Positions 24,311 through 37,500 of a stretch of 64,000 nt of DNA are shown here, in pieces; within the stretch, counting starts at the first letter, position 1, and each line of letters begins with the position of its first letter. The DNA lies in assembly GCF_949987515.2 (NCBI RefSeq), contig NC_082694.2, positions 71,546,080 to 71,610,079 of the forward strand. The letters run 5' to 3'. The notes below the pieces were generated by a model. The model was not told the origin of the DNA and searched no databases. It saw only the letters and a program-made list of their open reading frames with translations. The translations under genes and the position numbers were made by a program. Origin of the DNA: Delphinus delphis. Lineage: Eukaryota > Chordata > Mammalia > Artiodactyla > Delphinidae.

Positions 24311-26939
24311 TGGGAGACTGAAAGAGCAAAGTGTGAAATAGTCATCTAAGCAAGTGGGAAAGCAAATGGACTAGGGAAATGTGGACTTGTCAGGCAGGAC
24401 ATAGGGTCCACTTGAGTTAGTGCTCAGGAATCTAAAGTGAGACCAGTCAGCAACTTCATTTATATAGTCATGGAATAACTAGAGAGTTGGATTTAGAAAA
24501 GACTGAGATTTTGCCAGATCTGTAGTATGTAGGGAGAGAGGAGAGTGAAGTTGAGGGTGTATACAACTAACTCCTTATAATGGTGGACTGTGATATTTAA
24601 TTTGGGTAAGGAGGGACATTAGGACATCAGGAAGGGTGTGAGGATATAAGGAAGATTGAGGGACAGTGAAAAGTTGATAAGACCAATAGTTTGTAGGTCC
24701 AGGTAGGGTTAAAGAATTGTTGGAGTTAGGGAACTGGAGAGATGGGGCTGTTGAGATGTTGCTGGTGAAAGGGGCATGGCAGAATTGAAATGGATTACAG
24801 AAGAGTACAGTTACTGGTAATAACAGGCCTAGGTTGTGAGCTGGGAGTAGATGGCTAAGATAAGATGGAGGGTAAGATTTTTGGAACAAAGGAGGTCAAA
24901 GACTTAAAGGCCAAGATATGGGCAGGATCATCTGTGTGAATATTGACATCACCAAGAGTTTTTTGGGGATAATGCTGGAGAGTAGATAGTGAGCTAGGTG
25001 TTAAAGCAGTCAGGGAATTACTCTGGTGATTGTAGGGGACAGCAGTGAAGGAGGAGAGCCAGTGGTCAAGTCAGATACGTGAAGGTCAAAAGCTAGTTTT
25101 CTTTTTCAGCTTTTATTATGAAAAATGTCAAACATATGCCAAAGTTTGAAGTACAGTGATCATTTATTTTCTATATTACTTCATTTAGTAATCTACTTTT
25201 TACTTAAATGTGTTTTGTATTTTTGTGGGGGCTTTAATTCTTTTTGTAATAAGGCAGCCTATAAATATGTTTCCAAATTCCTTTCCAGAAAGGTTGTGCT
25301 GATTTACATTTGTTTTAGCTAGGCATTAAGACTATACTTTCAGGCATCATTTCTGTAGTTCGTATTAGCTAAGTATTGATGCAATACTTATTTTTACAGC
25401 TGTTCTTACAGTTCCTTGCATTGTTGTTAGCTCTTCAGTGTTTCATATGAATAAGCTGCTGCCTATTTTCCCAGACCACACTCTTCCCTCTGCTTTTGCA
25501 TGTAGTATTTTACCTCTGCCTAAAAATTTTTTCCCCATATTCATTCATTTAACAAATGTTTTGATGTATAACGCATGAGCTAAGTTGAAATGCACATGTC
25601 TGGTTGATTCATGGGAACTGATTTGCATGTGACCCTCTCTTTTTTTAGGCTGTAGAGAAGAGAAATTTGTGTTTAGGCACCTGGGCCCCTGGGACTATTG
25701 TCCCTTTGAACTCTTGTCTGGGCCCAAAGAAAAGAGAGAAAGAAGGGTTGCAAAGAAAAGCTTTACTTTCTCATTTTCTCAGCTTCCTTTTCCTCTGTTT
25801 CCAAACTTATGTATATTCATCTTTACCACTTTTCCTGTATTTTATTCTGTCCCAGAGTCTAACTTTATACTCTAGAGCTGTCAACTTCAACTTTCTCTGG
25901 ACCCAGACTTCTTTCTGTTAGGTAACCTCCTTTCCTTTTCCCTTTTCAAAATTAAATCTCTCCGTCTTCCTCTAAAAGTAGTTTTGTTCTCCCATCTAAA
26001 AAGTAAACCCTTATAATCTTTCCTCTTTCCTAAAGCCTCTTATCTCTCCTCCCACCTGTTTTTCCCCTTCCCTTAGCAACATACTTCTTGAGTCACCTAC
26101 ATTTCACCTCCCGTTTATTGCCTAATCTACTTCAACTTGACTTTTACAGCCAGCTCACCATACTGGAACTGTACTCACAACAGATTGCCAAAACTAATGG
26201 CTTAGTCATGACTTCTGTGACTGTTCATGTTTGATGAATAGATATGTGGATGAAAGAAAAAATGAATGGATAGATGGGGAACAGGTATGGAGAATATATG
26301 TACTCTGTAAGTTTCATATTACTGCAAGGACTATAAAGAAGTAGGTATTTTGCTTTAATCATTCTCTCGTGGAACTGACCTTGATCTCCTTCGGAATCAG
26401 ATGGGGAAAGAACATTTTTCCAAACTAATCAGCAAGTTTGGAGAGTTGCCTTTTATGTGTGTAGCACATGAAGTGGAGGAGGCACTGGAGCAAGTTTTAT
26501 AAGATATGCCTTCAGGAACTTGATTATCTTGCATTTGAATGTCAGATCTTAAGTCAAATTATTTACACTAATCAGCATTCAACCAACATAATTCAAAGTA
26601 TAATTGAAAAACCCAAGCCTTTCTCCTCATCCCAATAAAAAGCCTTTAGAATTCAATGGGAAATAAACCTTTATCTCTAAAAGTGTACTTACAAGAAAAA
26701 AAATAAACAAGTTACAGAAGGCCCATGTTGCAAGGAACAATTTGGTTTAAAATCCACAGCTCTGATGCCTGCAGGGTTTCAAGGAAGTAGTTTGGAGCCT
26801 GCTCTGCTTTCTTACCAGTTCCTTTTCTACATACGTATTCAGTTCAGTACTACCTTTCTCCATGCCTCCCTCGCTTTCTTTTTTTTTTCCCCCATATCTC
26901 AACCATCTTATTCATTTACCCAGTTCATTTGTTTAGCAA
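24311..26939. other. Intron 1: unrecognised sequence
   Basis: The purine-rich sequence at 24320-25090 has the texture of an old LINE (L2 or similar), but I cannot assign it. The stretch 25130-26930 shows no exon and no repeat I can name. Confidence 0.4.
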
Positions 26940-27440
26940 GTAGATCTGGTTTAGGCACTAGGCATAGAGGTAAATAAAAATGGTCTGTGTCCAGAACAAG
27001 TGAAACAGGCAAACACGTGAAATTGGGATACAGTATAAGTGAAGTTATTGTGGGATGAACAGTGTTATGGGCATACCTAGGAGATAGTGACTAACTACCT
27101 GAGAGGACATAAGTCTTCCAAAGGAGAGGTGACATTTGAGTTAGGAGTTGAAGAATGAGAAGAAAGTATGGTGAACGTGACAGAGGGGACAGCTCTTTAC
27201 AAAGGAATAGAGGAGTGAAAAAAGCCTCTCTGTTTCAAGGAGAAAGGTTGGTGTACTTAGGACATCTGAATCTAGGGGAAGTGTCTAGAGATGCGTGTGG
27301 TAAAGTAGATTGGGGTGGGATTTTGAAGGGTGCCATATTTCATACTAAGAAGTTTGGGCTTTAACTTGTAATCAGTGGGGGAATTTAAGTAGAAGGGCAT
27401 CAGTGGATGTTGTGGAAAAAACTAGCTCTGTGGAAGGCAG
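26940..27440 (+). repeat. L2-type LINE remnant
   Basis: The order of phrases (duration and count of 'GAGAGGTGACATTTGAGTTAG', then 'TTTGGGCTTTAACTTGTAAT') follows the L2 3' region. It is strongly diverged, and the boundaries are approximate. Confidence 0.6.
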
Positions 27441-28992
27441 GAAGACCATTTTAGGAGGTTCATGCCCTAATTAATGTAATGACCCATTTACTGAGTCACA
27501 AGCTCCCGGTGATGGGCCTGGGAATCTGTAGAACTAGAAAATGTCCCAGGTGATATAATCAGGCAAGTTGGGAAACTTAAAAACAAAGCATTGGACATAA
27601 GAAATGTGGTTTCTAGGACCAGTTTTGCTACTGACTAGCTATATGAGCTCATAGAAGTCTTTTAGTTTTCCCATCTTGAAAATTGAGGGTTTTACACTAA
27701 ATAATTACTGTAATTGTTTCCTTATAATTCTGTGCTTCTAAACAAATCCAACCTTAATTGAACTACTTTTTATTTATAATGGCTACAATTTTTTTTCCTT
27801 CTGGGTCTTACTGACCCTTTGTAGAAGAAGGATTTCCTACTCCTATTCAAGCATTTCTACTTTTCTCTGCCTTAGTATGAATATATTTACCACATTCTCC
27901 AAATTGCATTTGGCTTATATTAAATTGAAGCAGTGGTCTTTGCCTTATGCCTGCTATCTACCACACATATTTTCTTGGTTTCTAAAAAGGTAACAATGTC
28001 AGTTCTCCCCTTATGAGCAGGAAAATCTCCACATAGATATTCTAAAACCATTGATAATTAGCACAGTGTTCAAATTATATGATAACTGCAAACTGCCAAG
28101 ATTGCCAATCATTACATGTTACCCCCTTTAAGGAGCAGAGAGAGGTGTTTATTGGATGCTGACTTCAATCACACATGCCTGAAACAGACATCAGCCCTGT
28201 AACTGGGGAGATGCTGATTATCCTTTTCCTCCTGTCAGAGGGTTATACCAAGAGGTAAGAAATAATTAGCACTCCCTAATTTATGTATGTGATTGCTTGT
28301 AGACCTAAGTGTTGGAGGGCGTCTCTGGCTTGTGTTTCTTTTCCATTAGAAATGTAGCAAGAGTAAGTTGATCTGTTGCTTGCAGGAACCTGTGACCCAC
28401 TCAGCATTAATTATTATCCCCATTTAAGAGAGGAAAAGGCAGATAAAGTCCATGGGAAGTTCATGGGCTTTAGAATTAGACAGGTTTAGGATTGCATCCT
28501 GGCTTCATCACTTACTAAATTTTGGCAAGTAATTTAATCGTTCAGTTTCTTCAAGTGTGAAATGAGTACAGTATCTCCGTCCTCCAGGGGTATTGTGAGG
28601 ATTATTAGTATTATCAAAGGTACCTAGCATTGTCTGGCACCTGTTAGACTAGTCTACAAGCTCCTGTGTGTGAAGCTCCTTGTACAGAACCTGAAATATT
28701 TTAGATTCTCAATGACTATTGAACAAGACAGATAGATAATGAAGTGTACTGCATTGACAGTAAGCACTTAGTAAATAGTAACTTTTATGATTACATAATG
28801 TAAAAATGTTGATTTTTTTTAAAAACATCAAATGTATCTGTTGTATTTTTCAAAATTTCAATTGATATTATTTCTCTGCAAATATAGATTAGAATTGTTA
28901 AGCGTGAAGTAATTATTCTACAATAGGCCAGAGAGAATTGATATAAACATAACAGATATGAAATGGTAGGCTTTAAAAGCTTAATGGTCCTA
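27441..28992. other. Intron 1: single-copy with one MIR
   Basis: A sense MIR copy lies at about 28440-28720. Nothing else is recognised. Confidence 0.5.
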
Positions 28993-29350
28993 CGGATGGA
29001 CCAAGAGAATATCATACTAAATGAAGTAAGTCAGGCAGAGAAAGACAAATATTATATCACTTATATGTGGAATCTAAAAAAATAATACAAATGAATCTAT
29101 ATACTAAACAGAAACAGACTCACAGACAGAAAACAAACTTATGGCTACCAAAGGGGAAAGGGAGTGGGGAGGGATAAATTAGGAGTATGGGATTAACAGA
29201 TACAAACTACTATACATAAAATAGATAAGCAACAAGGATTTACTATATAATACAGGGAACTATATTCAATATCTTGTAATAACCTATAATGGAAAATAAT
29301 CTGATATATATATACACATGCAAACATATATATAAATAAATTTTTTAAAA
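28993..29350 (+). mobile_element. LINE-1 3' end fragment
   Basis: This is a typical LINE-1 ORF2-end/3' UTR sequence ('ACCAAGAGAATATCATACTA', 'CTTATGGCTACCAAAGGGGA'), ending in an A+T-rich tract. It contains no frame. Confidence 0.8.
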
Positions 29351-29956
29351 GTCATCTGAACAATCCAGATATAGTTGGGCAAAGATAATGTAATATTTTG
29401 CATTAAAAATTCCTAAATAAATCATATATAAAAGTTTTAAAAAGAAGCTTATTGATTCCAACAAATTATGCTACCATATTCAGATGTTACCACAGTCAAT
29501 CACATGTAACCTACGTACATACATGTTATAATGTAGTACCTGCATGCATGGGTGGCTAAATCCCATGTACCAGGTGAAGAATATTCTGTAATACCAGTAC
29601 CTTCAGCTTCCCTAAGGGGATTTGCCCTCCCTGCCCCTCACATTATTTGATTTATTTTTTTGGTTTTATTTCAGGATTATACCTGTGATTATTGAGCATT
29701 TGTTATGTGGCATTCTGTTGTATTCACAGAGTACATGGTGACTAGCTAGAGCTTCTAGATAGATGATCTGTAAGTTTTGGACTTAGATCTAACTGATAAA
29801 GGCTTTGTGACTGTGGGATCCTATTCCTTATTTGTCTTTTGTAAGCCTGTGCTTTTTCTTTAAGCTATCTTTGGAAATGCACATGCTTTTATGCAGTTAT
29901 AAAATGCATTGTAGGTAATGCTTTTGGAGGATTTCTCCCACATTTAAAAAAATCTC

Positions 29957-30222
29957 AGGAGAGGGGTGTGGGATGAATTGGGAGATTGGGATTGACATAT
30001 ATACACTGTTTATACTATGTATATACTATGTATAAAATAGGTAACTAATGAGAACCTACTGTATAGCTCAGGGAACTCTATTCAGTGCTCTCTGGTGACC
30101 TAAATGGGAAGGAAATCCAAAAAAGAGGGGACATATGTATACGTATAGCTGATTCACTTTGCTGTACAGTAGAAACTAGCACAACATTGTAAAGCAACTA
30201 TACTCCAATAACATTAATTTTT
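29957..30222 (+). mobile_element. LINE-1 3' UTR fragment
   Basis: The sequence 'GGGATTGACATATATACACT' through 'CAACTATACTCCAATAACAT' is the characteristic artiodactyl LINE-1 3' UTR. It is 5'-truncated. Confidence 0.82.
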
Positions 30223-30568
30223 AAAAAGTGGATGCAGTAAACATATTAGAGTGCAAAGTAAATAGTTTGCAATTACAAATTAATCAAGCAGAATGAAGGT
30301 TAGAACAAAAAGGAGTCAAGGAAATCTTTTTTTAAAGTTATGGTAGAAATTATTGTTAACTGTATTTTCAGATATATTAAAGTATATTTTGCCTAAAAAA
30401 AAATTAAATCTTGGGGAAAAAAATTCTCTCCTAATAAAATAGGGGTCCTAGCTACTGCATATCTTAAGTCAGTAGTTTCTTTGCAAGATTTGGCTTATTT
30501 TGGTTTAACATTACTTGTAATAATTTAAAATTGGGGAGGTAAAAGTGTTATACTTGTTTGTAGAATTT

Positions 30569-30862
30569 ATTTATTTTTTAAAATTTATTTATTTATTTTT
30601 GGCTGCATTGGGTCTTCGTTGCTGTGCGCGGGCTTTCTCTAGTTGTGGAGAGCAGGAACTACTCTTCATTGCGGTGCACGGGCTTCTCATTGCGGTGGCT
30701 TCTCTTGTTGCGGAGCATGGGCTCTAGAGCGCAGGCTCAGTAGTCATGGCGCACGGGCTTAGTTGCTCCGCGGCATGTGGGATCTTCGTGGACCAGGGAT
30801 CGAACCCGTGTCCCCTGCATTGGCAGGCGAATTCTTAACCACTGCGCCACCAGGGAAGCCCC
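30569..30862 (-). mobile_element. CHR-1-type SINE with target duplication
   Basis: This is a long-form CHR SINE in antisense with a T-rich left end. TGTTTGTAGAATTT is repeated at 30555-30568 and 30863-30876. Confidence 0.95.
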
Positions 30863-30876
30863 TGTTTGTAGAATTT

Positions 30877-32084
30877 CTGTATTTGAGGAAGTTGTAATCA
30901 AAACTTGATTTATGAAATTTCCTTCTGTGTTCACTTTATTTAGCTGGTGACACCACGCTTCACCCAGTCTCACAGAGTATCATTTTGGGAGTCGTCTCTT
31001 TGCTTCCTTTTTCTCCATGATCTCTTATGTCTAAAGAGTCCCTGAGTTCTACCTGCTTTAAACACTTCTTTGCTTCTCCAGTTCATCCCTTCTCCTCTCT
31101 TCCTGAGGCCACTGTTCTAGATCAGGTGCCAGATAGCATTCTTATCTGTGCCAGATATTCTAACTGATCTCCGCGATGCAGGCTTGGCCTTTTCTTCACA
31201 ATTGACTGTCTTATTTTAAGTGAAATATGACTGTGTCCCTCCTTAAAACCTTTTAAAACTTGTCAGCCACAGGTTCAAGTACAAGGTTCTTAACATTATA
31301 GCTTTAACTAATTCTTACTCACCTGTTGAAGCTCTACACAGTACCTCCTCTAGGAGTTCTTGACCACCCCACCATAGTTTAGGTATTATTTTTCTGTATC
31401 GTAAGCAACTCCAAACCTGGAGTTAACATTACCTTTTGAGAAAGAAGTGAAGAAAACTAACTGGTACATGGGTAAAATTTCCTCCTACCTAAGAAGAGTG
31501 TAGTGACAGGTGAAGTCTAAGTGTTGTAAAAGGTTTAAAGTTCCATTGCAGTAAAGCTTAAAAAAAGAATGTGCACTTTGAGAGGGAGGGTGGTTTATCA
31601 TGGTAACATACAGAAAAGCTGGGAGTCAGAAGACTGAAACTGGCAGTGCCATTCCAAGCATTATTGGGGGTTTGCTCATCCCTACTGCCCAGTCCTTGCT
31701 TATCCCTGTTGTGTAGGTGGATGTGTCAGACTGCTGATGCCTGATACCGTTAAACATTTTAATCACAGTTAAATCCCTTTGCTCACCACACAATGATCTG
31801 GCCAAAATTTAGTAGATGATTGTTTGCTTTATAGGAAGAAAAGCTGCTGTTTGTTCTCTTAGCCATTAAATTTATAACTGAACAAACTGGATTTATATAC
31901 CAGTTTTTTCGTGACTTACACTGCAGTCACTATGATATGGTGCCTTGTAACACTTCTTGGCAGCTATTCAGCCAACTTCTCTGGTGACACCTTCCACCAC
32001 GACATGCAACTCTTTATGCCTTCTTTGTTCAGATGGCTTGTGCAAACATTTTTCCTCAGGCTTCTAAAAATGTTAATATTTAAA
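30877..32084. other. Intron 1: single-copy stretch, nothing recognised
   Basis: I can support neither an exon nor a named repeat here. Confidence 0.5.
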
Positions 32085-32193
32085 TGAGAAGCCCGCGCAC
32101 CGCGGCATGTGGGATCTTCCCAGACCAGGGCTCGAACCCATGTCCCCTGCACTGGTAGGCGGATTCTTAACCACTGCACCACCAGGGAAGCCC
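32085..32193 (-). mobile_element. Truncated CHR SINE (head plus short tail piece)
   Basis: The tRNA-like head (antisense, ending CACCAGGGAAGCCC) is joined to a few bases of the distal body (GAGAAGCCCGCGCACCGC), so the middle is deleted. It lies 510 bp upstream of exon 2. Confidence 0.85.
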
Positions 32194-32703
32194 AACATAC
32201 ATGTTTTAATAGTTACTTTTAGTCCATTTTTATAAACCTGTAGAACTTAATTACAGTTATGCTACATTTATTTTGGATATTTTTCTTGTTTGGGGATTTT
32301 TTTTTGAAGAAGAGTATTATGGATTTCCATGTTATTGTACAATTAATTTATAGAGTTGATTTCTTTGAAATAAATTCTCGCCTAGCTGTAACAATCCTCC
32401 TTTTTCCCAAATTAATTTCTACAAAATTGGTTCATGCCAAAGGTTTCTCTATTAAGTATTTGCTATTAAATATGACTGTTTTTCTTTTAAATAGTTTTAT
32501 TTTAAAGGCAGTACCATTATTCAACAAAATCTCCTACCCTTCCCCAAATGTAGATTGTCTGTTCGGCTGCTGCTGAAGCCCTGCATTGTTTTTTGTTGGA
32601 AGTGTGAGCTGAAGGGGACAGACATTCCTACTCCTTAGCGGAAGCACTAAGCTGCAATCTGCCCTTGTTGTGTTATTAATGGCACAATGTTTTCATGTTG
32701 TAG

Positions 32704-32736
32704 ATGGCTGAGTGCTAGCAAGGAAAATTCAGGACC
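32704..32736 (+). other. ITSN2: ITSN2 exon 2, 5' UTR part with a minimal uORF
   Basis: The acceptor TTGTAG ends at 32703. The first three bases of the exon are ATG, opening a four-codon reading frame, ATG GCT GAG TGC, closed by TAG at 32716-32718. That stop lies 18 nt before the main start codon at 32737. Because the ATG is the first triplet of the exon, every transcript spliced into this acceptor carries it, whichever first exon is used. A uORF this short and close to the main start could modulate initiation, but that is inference. Confidence 0.8.
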
Positions 32737-32767
32737 ATGATGGCTCAGTTTCCCACAGCTATGAATG
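32737..32767 (+). CDS. ITSN2: ITSN2 exon 2, coding part (residues 1-10 and first base of codon 11)
   Basis: This is the first coding exon of intersectin-2. It reads MMAQFPTAMN and ends G|GTAAGT, a near-ideal donor, in phase 1. There are two tandem ATG codons at 32737 and 32740. The first has A at -3. The second has A at -3 and G at +4, so it has the stronger context, and either could be used with a difference of one residue. The short peptide precedes the EH1 domain. The exon is isolated between two very long introns of about 25.9 and 20.8 kb. The peptide matches the amino terminus I recall for mammalian ITSN2, which makes the start choice secure. Confidence 0.93.
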
Positions 32768-33399
32768 GTAAGTGGCTTCGTGCTTGTGGCAAGAGAAAGA
32801 GGTTATGAGATTTTTTTTCTTTGGTAGAGGTTATAAAATTTCCATTTAGATATTTTTCTTAAACTTATAAATGAAAAACTTAAAGTATTCTTGTTGAAAG
32901 TATTTAGATAGTTTATTTCAGAACACTGCATGTATCTTCTATTAGACTATTATGCAGTAAATCCCACGGCTCAGTATAAGCATGTTCTGTAGTATCATCT
33001 GGAATGTGGTGCTTGCCTTTGAGCAGTTAAGAATAAACTAAACAAACATTGTGTTTAATTTGTAAAACTGGAGGACAAAAAGCTTAGTGCCATAAGTGGA
33101 GAATATTAAAGGTGTTTTTGATAGCATGAGATGATTGTAAACTGATTAAACCAGTAAATATTCAATTATTAATATACATAAAAAATTGGTTCATTTTCCC
33201 TTTTATAAAGGATGATGTATGCCTATACCCAGTCGTTTAATAGGAAACATATTAGAGGAAAATGTTTAGGTAATTTCAATAATAAAAAGTTTTTAAAGTT
33301 TTTTTTCCTGATTATAGCTTTATTTCCCAGATACACATTAATTACCCTTAATAGGTCGTCTTACTGTGTATGTTATTTATAATTGAGAAAATGCATTAT

Positions 33400-33606
33400 T
33401 ATTATTTTTTTTTTGCGGTGCACGGGCCTCTCACTGTTGTGGCCTCTCCCGTTGCGGAGCACAGGCTCCGGACGCGCAGGCTCAGCAGCCATGGCTCACG
33501 GGCCCAGCTGCTCCGCAGCATGTGGGATCTTCCCAGACCGGGACATGAACCCGTGTCCCCTGCATTGGCAGGTGGACTCTCAACCACTGTACCACCAGGG
33601 AAGCCC
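33400..33606 (-). mobile_element. CHR-2-type SINE with 15-bp target duplication
   Basis: This is a complete antisense copy 0.6 kb into intron 2. GAGAAAATGCATTAT is repeated perfectly at 33385-33399 and 33607-33621. Confidence 0.95.
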
Positions 33607-33924
33607 GAGAAAATGCATTATATTTTTTAAATCACTAAACAAATCAAAGATGCTGAGTTCTTAATTTTGAGGTAAATTTTATTAGCTAATTAAAAATATA
33701 AAGAAATAGAGGGTCCAGTCAATAATCTTTAACACTTGAATTGAAAACCATAATAGAAAAGAACACTAGAAAGAAAAAAAGAGGAAAAAATCACCAATAA
33801 TTCCACCACCTTCACAAAGGGATTGTGTTAATGTTACCATCTAGTATTTGATCAATTACATTAAAAAAAAAAGTGTTCTCACTCATAGGGCAAGATCAGT
33901 ACATTGTTTTTTTGTTGCTGTTTT

Positions 33925-34217
33925 TTAAAATAAATTAATTAATTTGTTTTTGCCATTGCTGGGTCTTCGTTGCGGTGCGCAGGATTCACATTGTGGTGGC
34001 TTTTCTTGTTGCGGAGTATGGGCTCTAGGCGAGCAGGCTTCAGTAGTTGTGGCATGTGGGTTCAGTAGTTGTGGCATGTGGGTTCAGTAGTTGTAGCTCG
34101 TGGGCTCTAGAACACAGGCTCAGTAGTGTGGTGCACGGGCTTAGTTGCTCTGCAGCACGTGGGATCTTCCTGGACCAGGGCTCGAACCTGTGTCCCCTGC
34201 ATTGGCAGGCGGATTCG
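33925..34217 (-). mobile_element. CHR-1-type SINE with missing head and internal triplication
   Basis: This antisense long-form CHR copy ends at GGCGGATTCGG, where about 30 bp of the tRNA-like head should follow. The T run of the neighbouring LINE-1 starts there instead. A 22-bp unit (TTCAGTAGTTG ... GTGGG) occurs three times in tandem at 34039-34060, 34061-34082 and, with changes, 34083-34104. Confidence 0.9.
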
Positions 34218-34596
34218 GTTTTTTATTTATTTATTTATGTATTTTTTACATCTTTATTGGAGTATAATTGCTTTACAATGGTGTGTTCTGCTTTATAACA
34301 AAGTGAATCAGTTATACATATGTTCCCATATCTCTTCCCTCTTGCGTCTCCCTTCCTCCCACCCTCCCTATCCGACCCCTCCAGGCGGTCACAAAGCACT
34401 GAGCTGATCTCCCTGTGCTATGCTGCTGCTTCACACTAGCTATCTACCTTACGTTTGGTAGTGTATATATGTCCATGTCTCTCTCGCTTTGTCACAGCTT
34501 ACCCTTCCCCCTCCCCATATCCTCAAGTCCATTCTCTAGTAGGTCTGTGTCTTTATTCCTGTCTTACCCCTAGGTTCTTCATGACATTTTTTTCCC

Positions 34597-37500
34597 TTAA
34601 ATTCCATATATATGTGTTAGCATACGGTATTTGTCTTTCTCTTTCTGACTTACTTCACTCTGTATGACAGACTCTAGGTCTATCCACCTCATTACAAATA
34701 GCTCAATTTCGTTTCTTTTTATGGCTGAGTAATATTCCATTGTATATATGTGCCACATCTTCTTTATCCATTCATCTGTTGATGGACACTTAGGTTGCTT
34801 CCATGTCCTGGCTATTGTAAATAGAGCTGCAATGAACATTTTGGTACATGACTCTTTTTGAATTATGGTTTTCTCAGGGTATATGCCCAGTAGTGGGATT
34901 GCTGGGTCATATGGTAGTTCTATTTGTAGTTTTTTAAGGAACCTCCATACTGTTCTCCATAGTGGCTGTACCAATTCACATTCCCACCAGCAGTGCAAGA
35001 GTGTTCCCTTTTCTCCACACCCTCTCCAGCATTTATTGTTTCTAGATTTTTTGATGATGGCCATTCTGACTGGTGTGAGATGATATCTCACGGTAGTTTT
35101 GATTTCCATTTCCCTAATGATTAATGATGTTGAGCATTCTTTCATGTGTTTGTTGGCAGTCTGTATATCTTCTTTGGAGAAATGTCTATTTAGGTCTTCT
35201 GCCCATTTTTGGATTGGGTTGTTTGTTTTTTTGTTATTAAGCTGCATGAGCTGCTTGTAAATTTTGGAGATTAATGCTTTGTCAGTTGCTTCATTTGCAA
35301 ATATTTTCTCCCATTCTGAGGGTTGTCTTTTGGTGTTGTTTATGGTTTCCTTTGCTGTGCAGAAGCTTTGCAGTTTCATTAGGTCCCATTTGTTTATTTT
35401 TGTTTTTATTTCCATTTCTCTAGGAGATGGGTCAAAAAGGATCTTGCTGTGATTTATGTCATAGAGAGCTCTGCCTATGTTTTCCTCTAAGAGTTTGATA
35501 GTTTCTGGCCTTACATTTATGTCTTTAATCCATTTTGAGCTTATTTTTGTGTATGGTGTTAGGGAGTGAGCTAATCTCATACTTTTACATGTAGCTGTCC
35601 AGTTTTCCCAGCACCACTTATTGAAGAGGCTGTCCTTTCTCCACTGTACATTCCTGCCTCCTTTATCAAAGATAAGGTGACCATATGTGCGTGGGTTTAT
35701 CTCTGGGCTTTCTATCCTGTTGCATTGATCTATATTTCTGTTTTTGTGCCAGTACCATACTGTCTTGATTACTGTAGCTTTGTAGTATAGTCTGAAGCCA
35801 GGGAGCCTGATTCCTCCAGCTCCGTTTTTCATTCTCAAGATTGCTTTGGCTATTCAGGGTCTTTGGTGTTTCCATACAAATTGTGAAATTTTTTGTTCTA
35901 TTTCTGTAAAAAATGCCATTGGAAATTTGATATGGATTGCATTGAATCTGTAGATTGCTTTGGGTAGTATAGTCATTTTCACAATATTGATTCTTATAAT
36001 CCAAGAACATGGTATATCTCTCCATCTATTTGTATCATCTTTAATTTCTTTCCTCAGTGTCTTATAGTTTTCTGCATACAGGTCTTTTGTCTCCCTAGGT
36101 AGGTTTATTCCTTGGTATTTTATTCTTTTTTGTTGCAGTGGTAAATGGGAGTGTTTCCTTAATTTCTCTTTCAGATTTTTCATCATTAGTATATAGGAAT
36201 GCAGAAGATTTCTGTGCATTAATTTTGTATCCTGTTACTTTACCAAATTCATTGATTAGCTCTAGTAGTTTTCTGGTAGCATCTTTAGGATTCTCTATGT
36301 ATAGTATCATGTCCTTTGCAAACAGTGACAGTTTTACTTCTTCTTTTCCAATTTGTATTCCTTTTATTTCTTTTTCTTCTCTGATTGCTGTGGCTAGGAC
36401 TTCCAAAACTATGTTGAATAATAGTGGCAAGAGTGGACATCCTTGGCTTGTTCCTGATCTTAGAGGAAATGCTTTCAGTTTTTCACCATTGAGAATGATG
36501 TTTGCTGTGGGTTTGTCATATATGGCCGTTATTATGTTGAGGTAGGTTCCCTCTATGTCTACTTTCTGGAGAGTTTTTATCATAAATGGGTGTTGAATTT
36601 TGTCAGAAGCTTTTTCTGCATCTATTGAGATGATCATAAGGTTTTTCTTCTTCAGTTTGTTAATATGGTGTATCACGTTGATTGATTTGTGTATATTGAA
36701 GAATCCTTGCATCCCTGGGATAAATCCCACTTGATCGTGGTGTATGATCTTTTTAATGTATTGTTGGATTCTGTTTGCTAGTATTTTGTTGAGGATTTTT
36801 GCAACTATATTCTTCAGTGATATTGGTCTGTAATTTTCTTTTTTTGTAGTATCTTTATCTGGTTTTGTTATCAGGGTGATGGTGGCCTCACATAATGAGT
36901 TTGGGCGTGTTCCTTCCTCCGCAGTTTTTGGAAGAGTTTGAGAAGGACGGGTGTTAGCTCTTCTCTAAATGTTTGATAGAATTCACCTGTGAAGCCATCC
37001 TGTCCTGGACTTTTGTTTGTTGGAAGATTTTCAATCACAGTTTCAATTTCATTACATGTGATTGGTCTGTTCATATTTTCTATTTCTTCCTGGTTCAGTC
37101 TTGGAAGGTTATACCTTTCTAAGAATTTGTCCATTTCTTCCAGGTTGTCCATTTTTTTGGCATAGAGTTGCTTGTAGTAGTCTCTTAGGATGCTTTGTAT
37201 TTCTGTGGTGTCTGTTGTAACTTCTCCTTTTTCATTTCTAATTTTATTGATTTGAGTCCTCTCTCTCTTTTTCTTGATGAGTCTGGCTAATGGTTTATCA
37301 ATTTTGTTTATCTTCTCAAAGAACCAGCTTTTAGTTTTATTGATCTTTGCTATTTTCTTTGTTTCTATTTCATTTATTTCTGCTCTGATCTTTATGATTT
37401 CTTTTCTTCTACTAACTTTGGGTTTTGTTTCTTCTTCTTTCTCTAGTTCGTTTAGGTGTAAGTTTAGATTGTTTATTTGAGATTTTTCTTGTTTCTTGAG

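Noticed and set aside
36138..36545. A 135-codon + strand frame, and others between 34 and 39 kb
   Set aside because: These are complements of the antisense LINE-1 ORFs.
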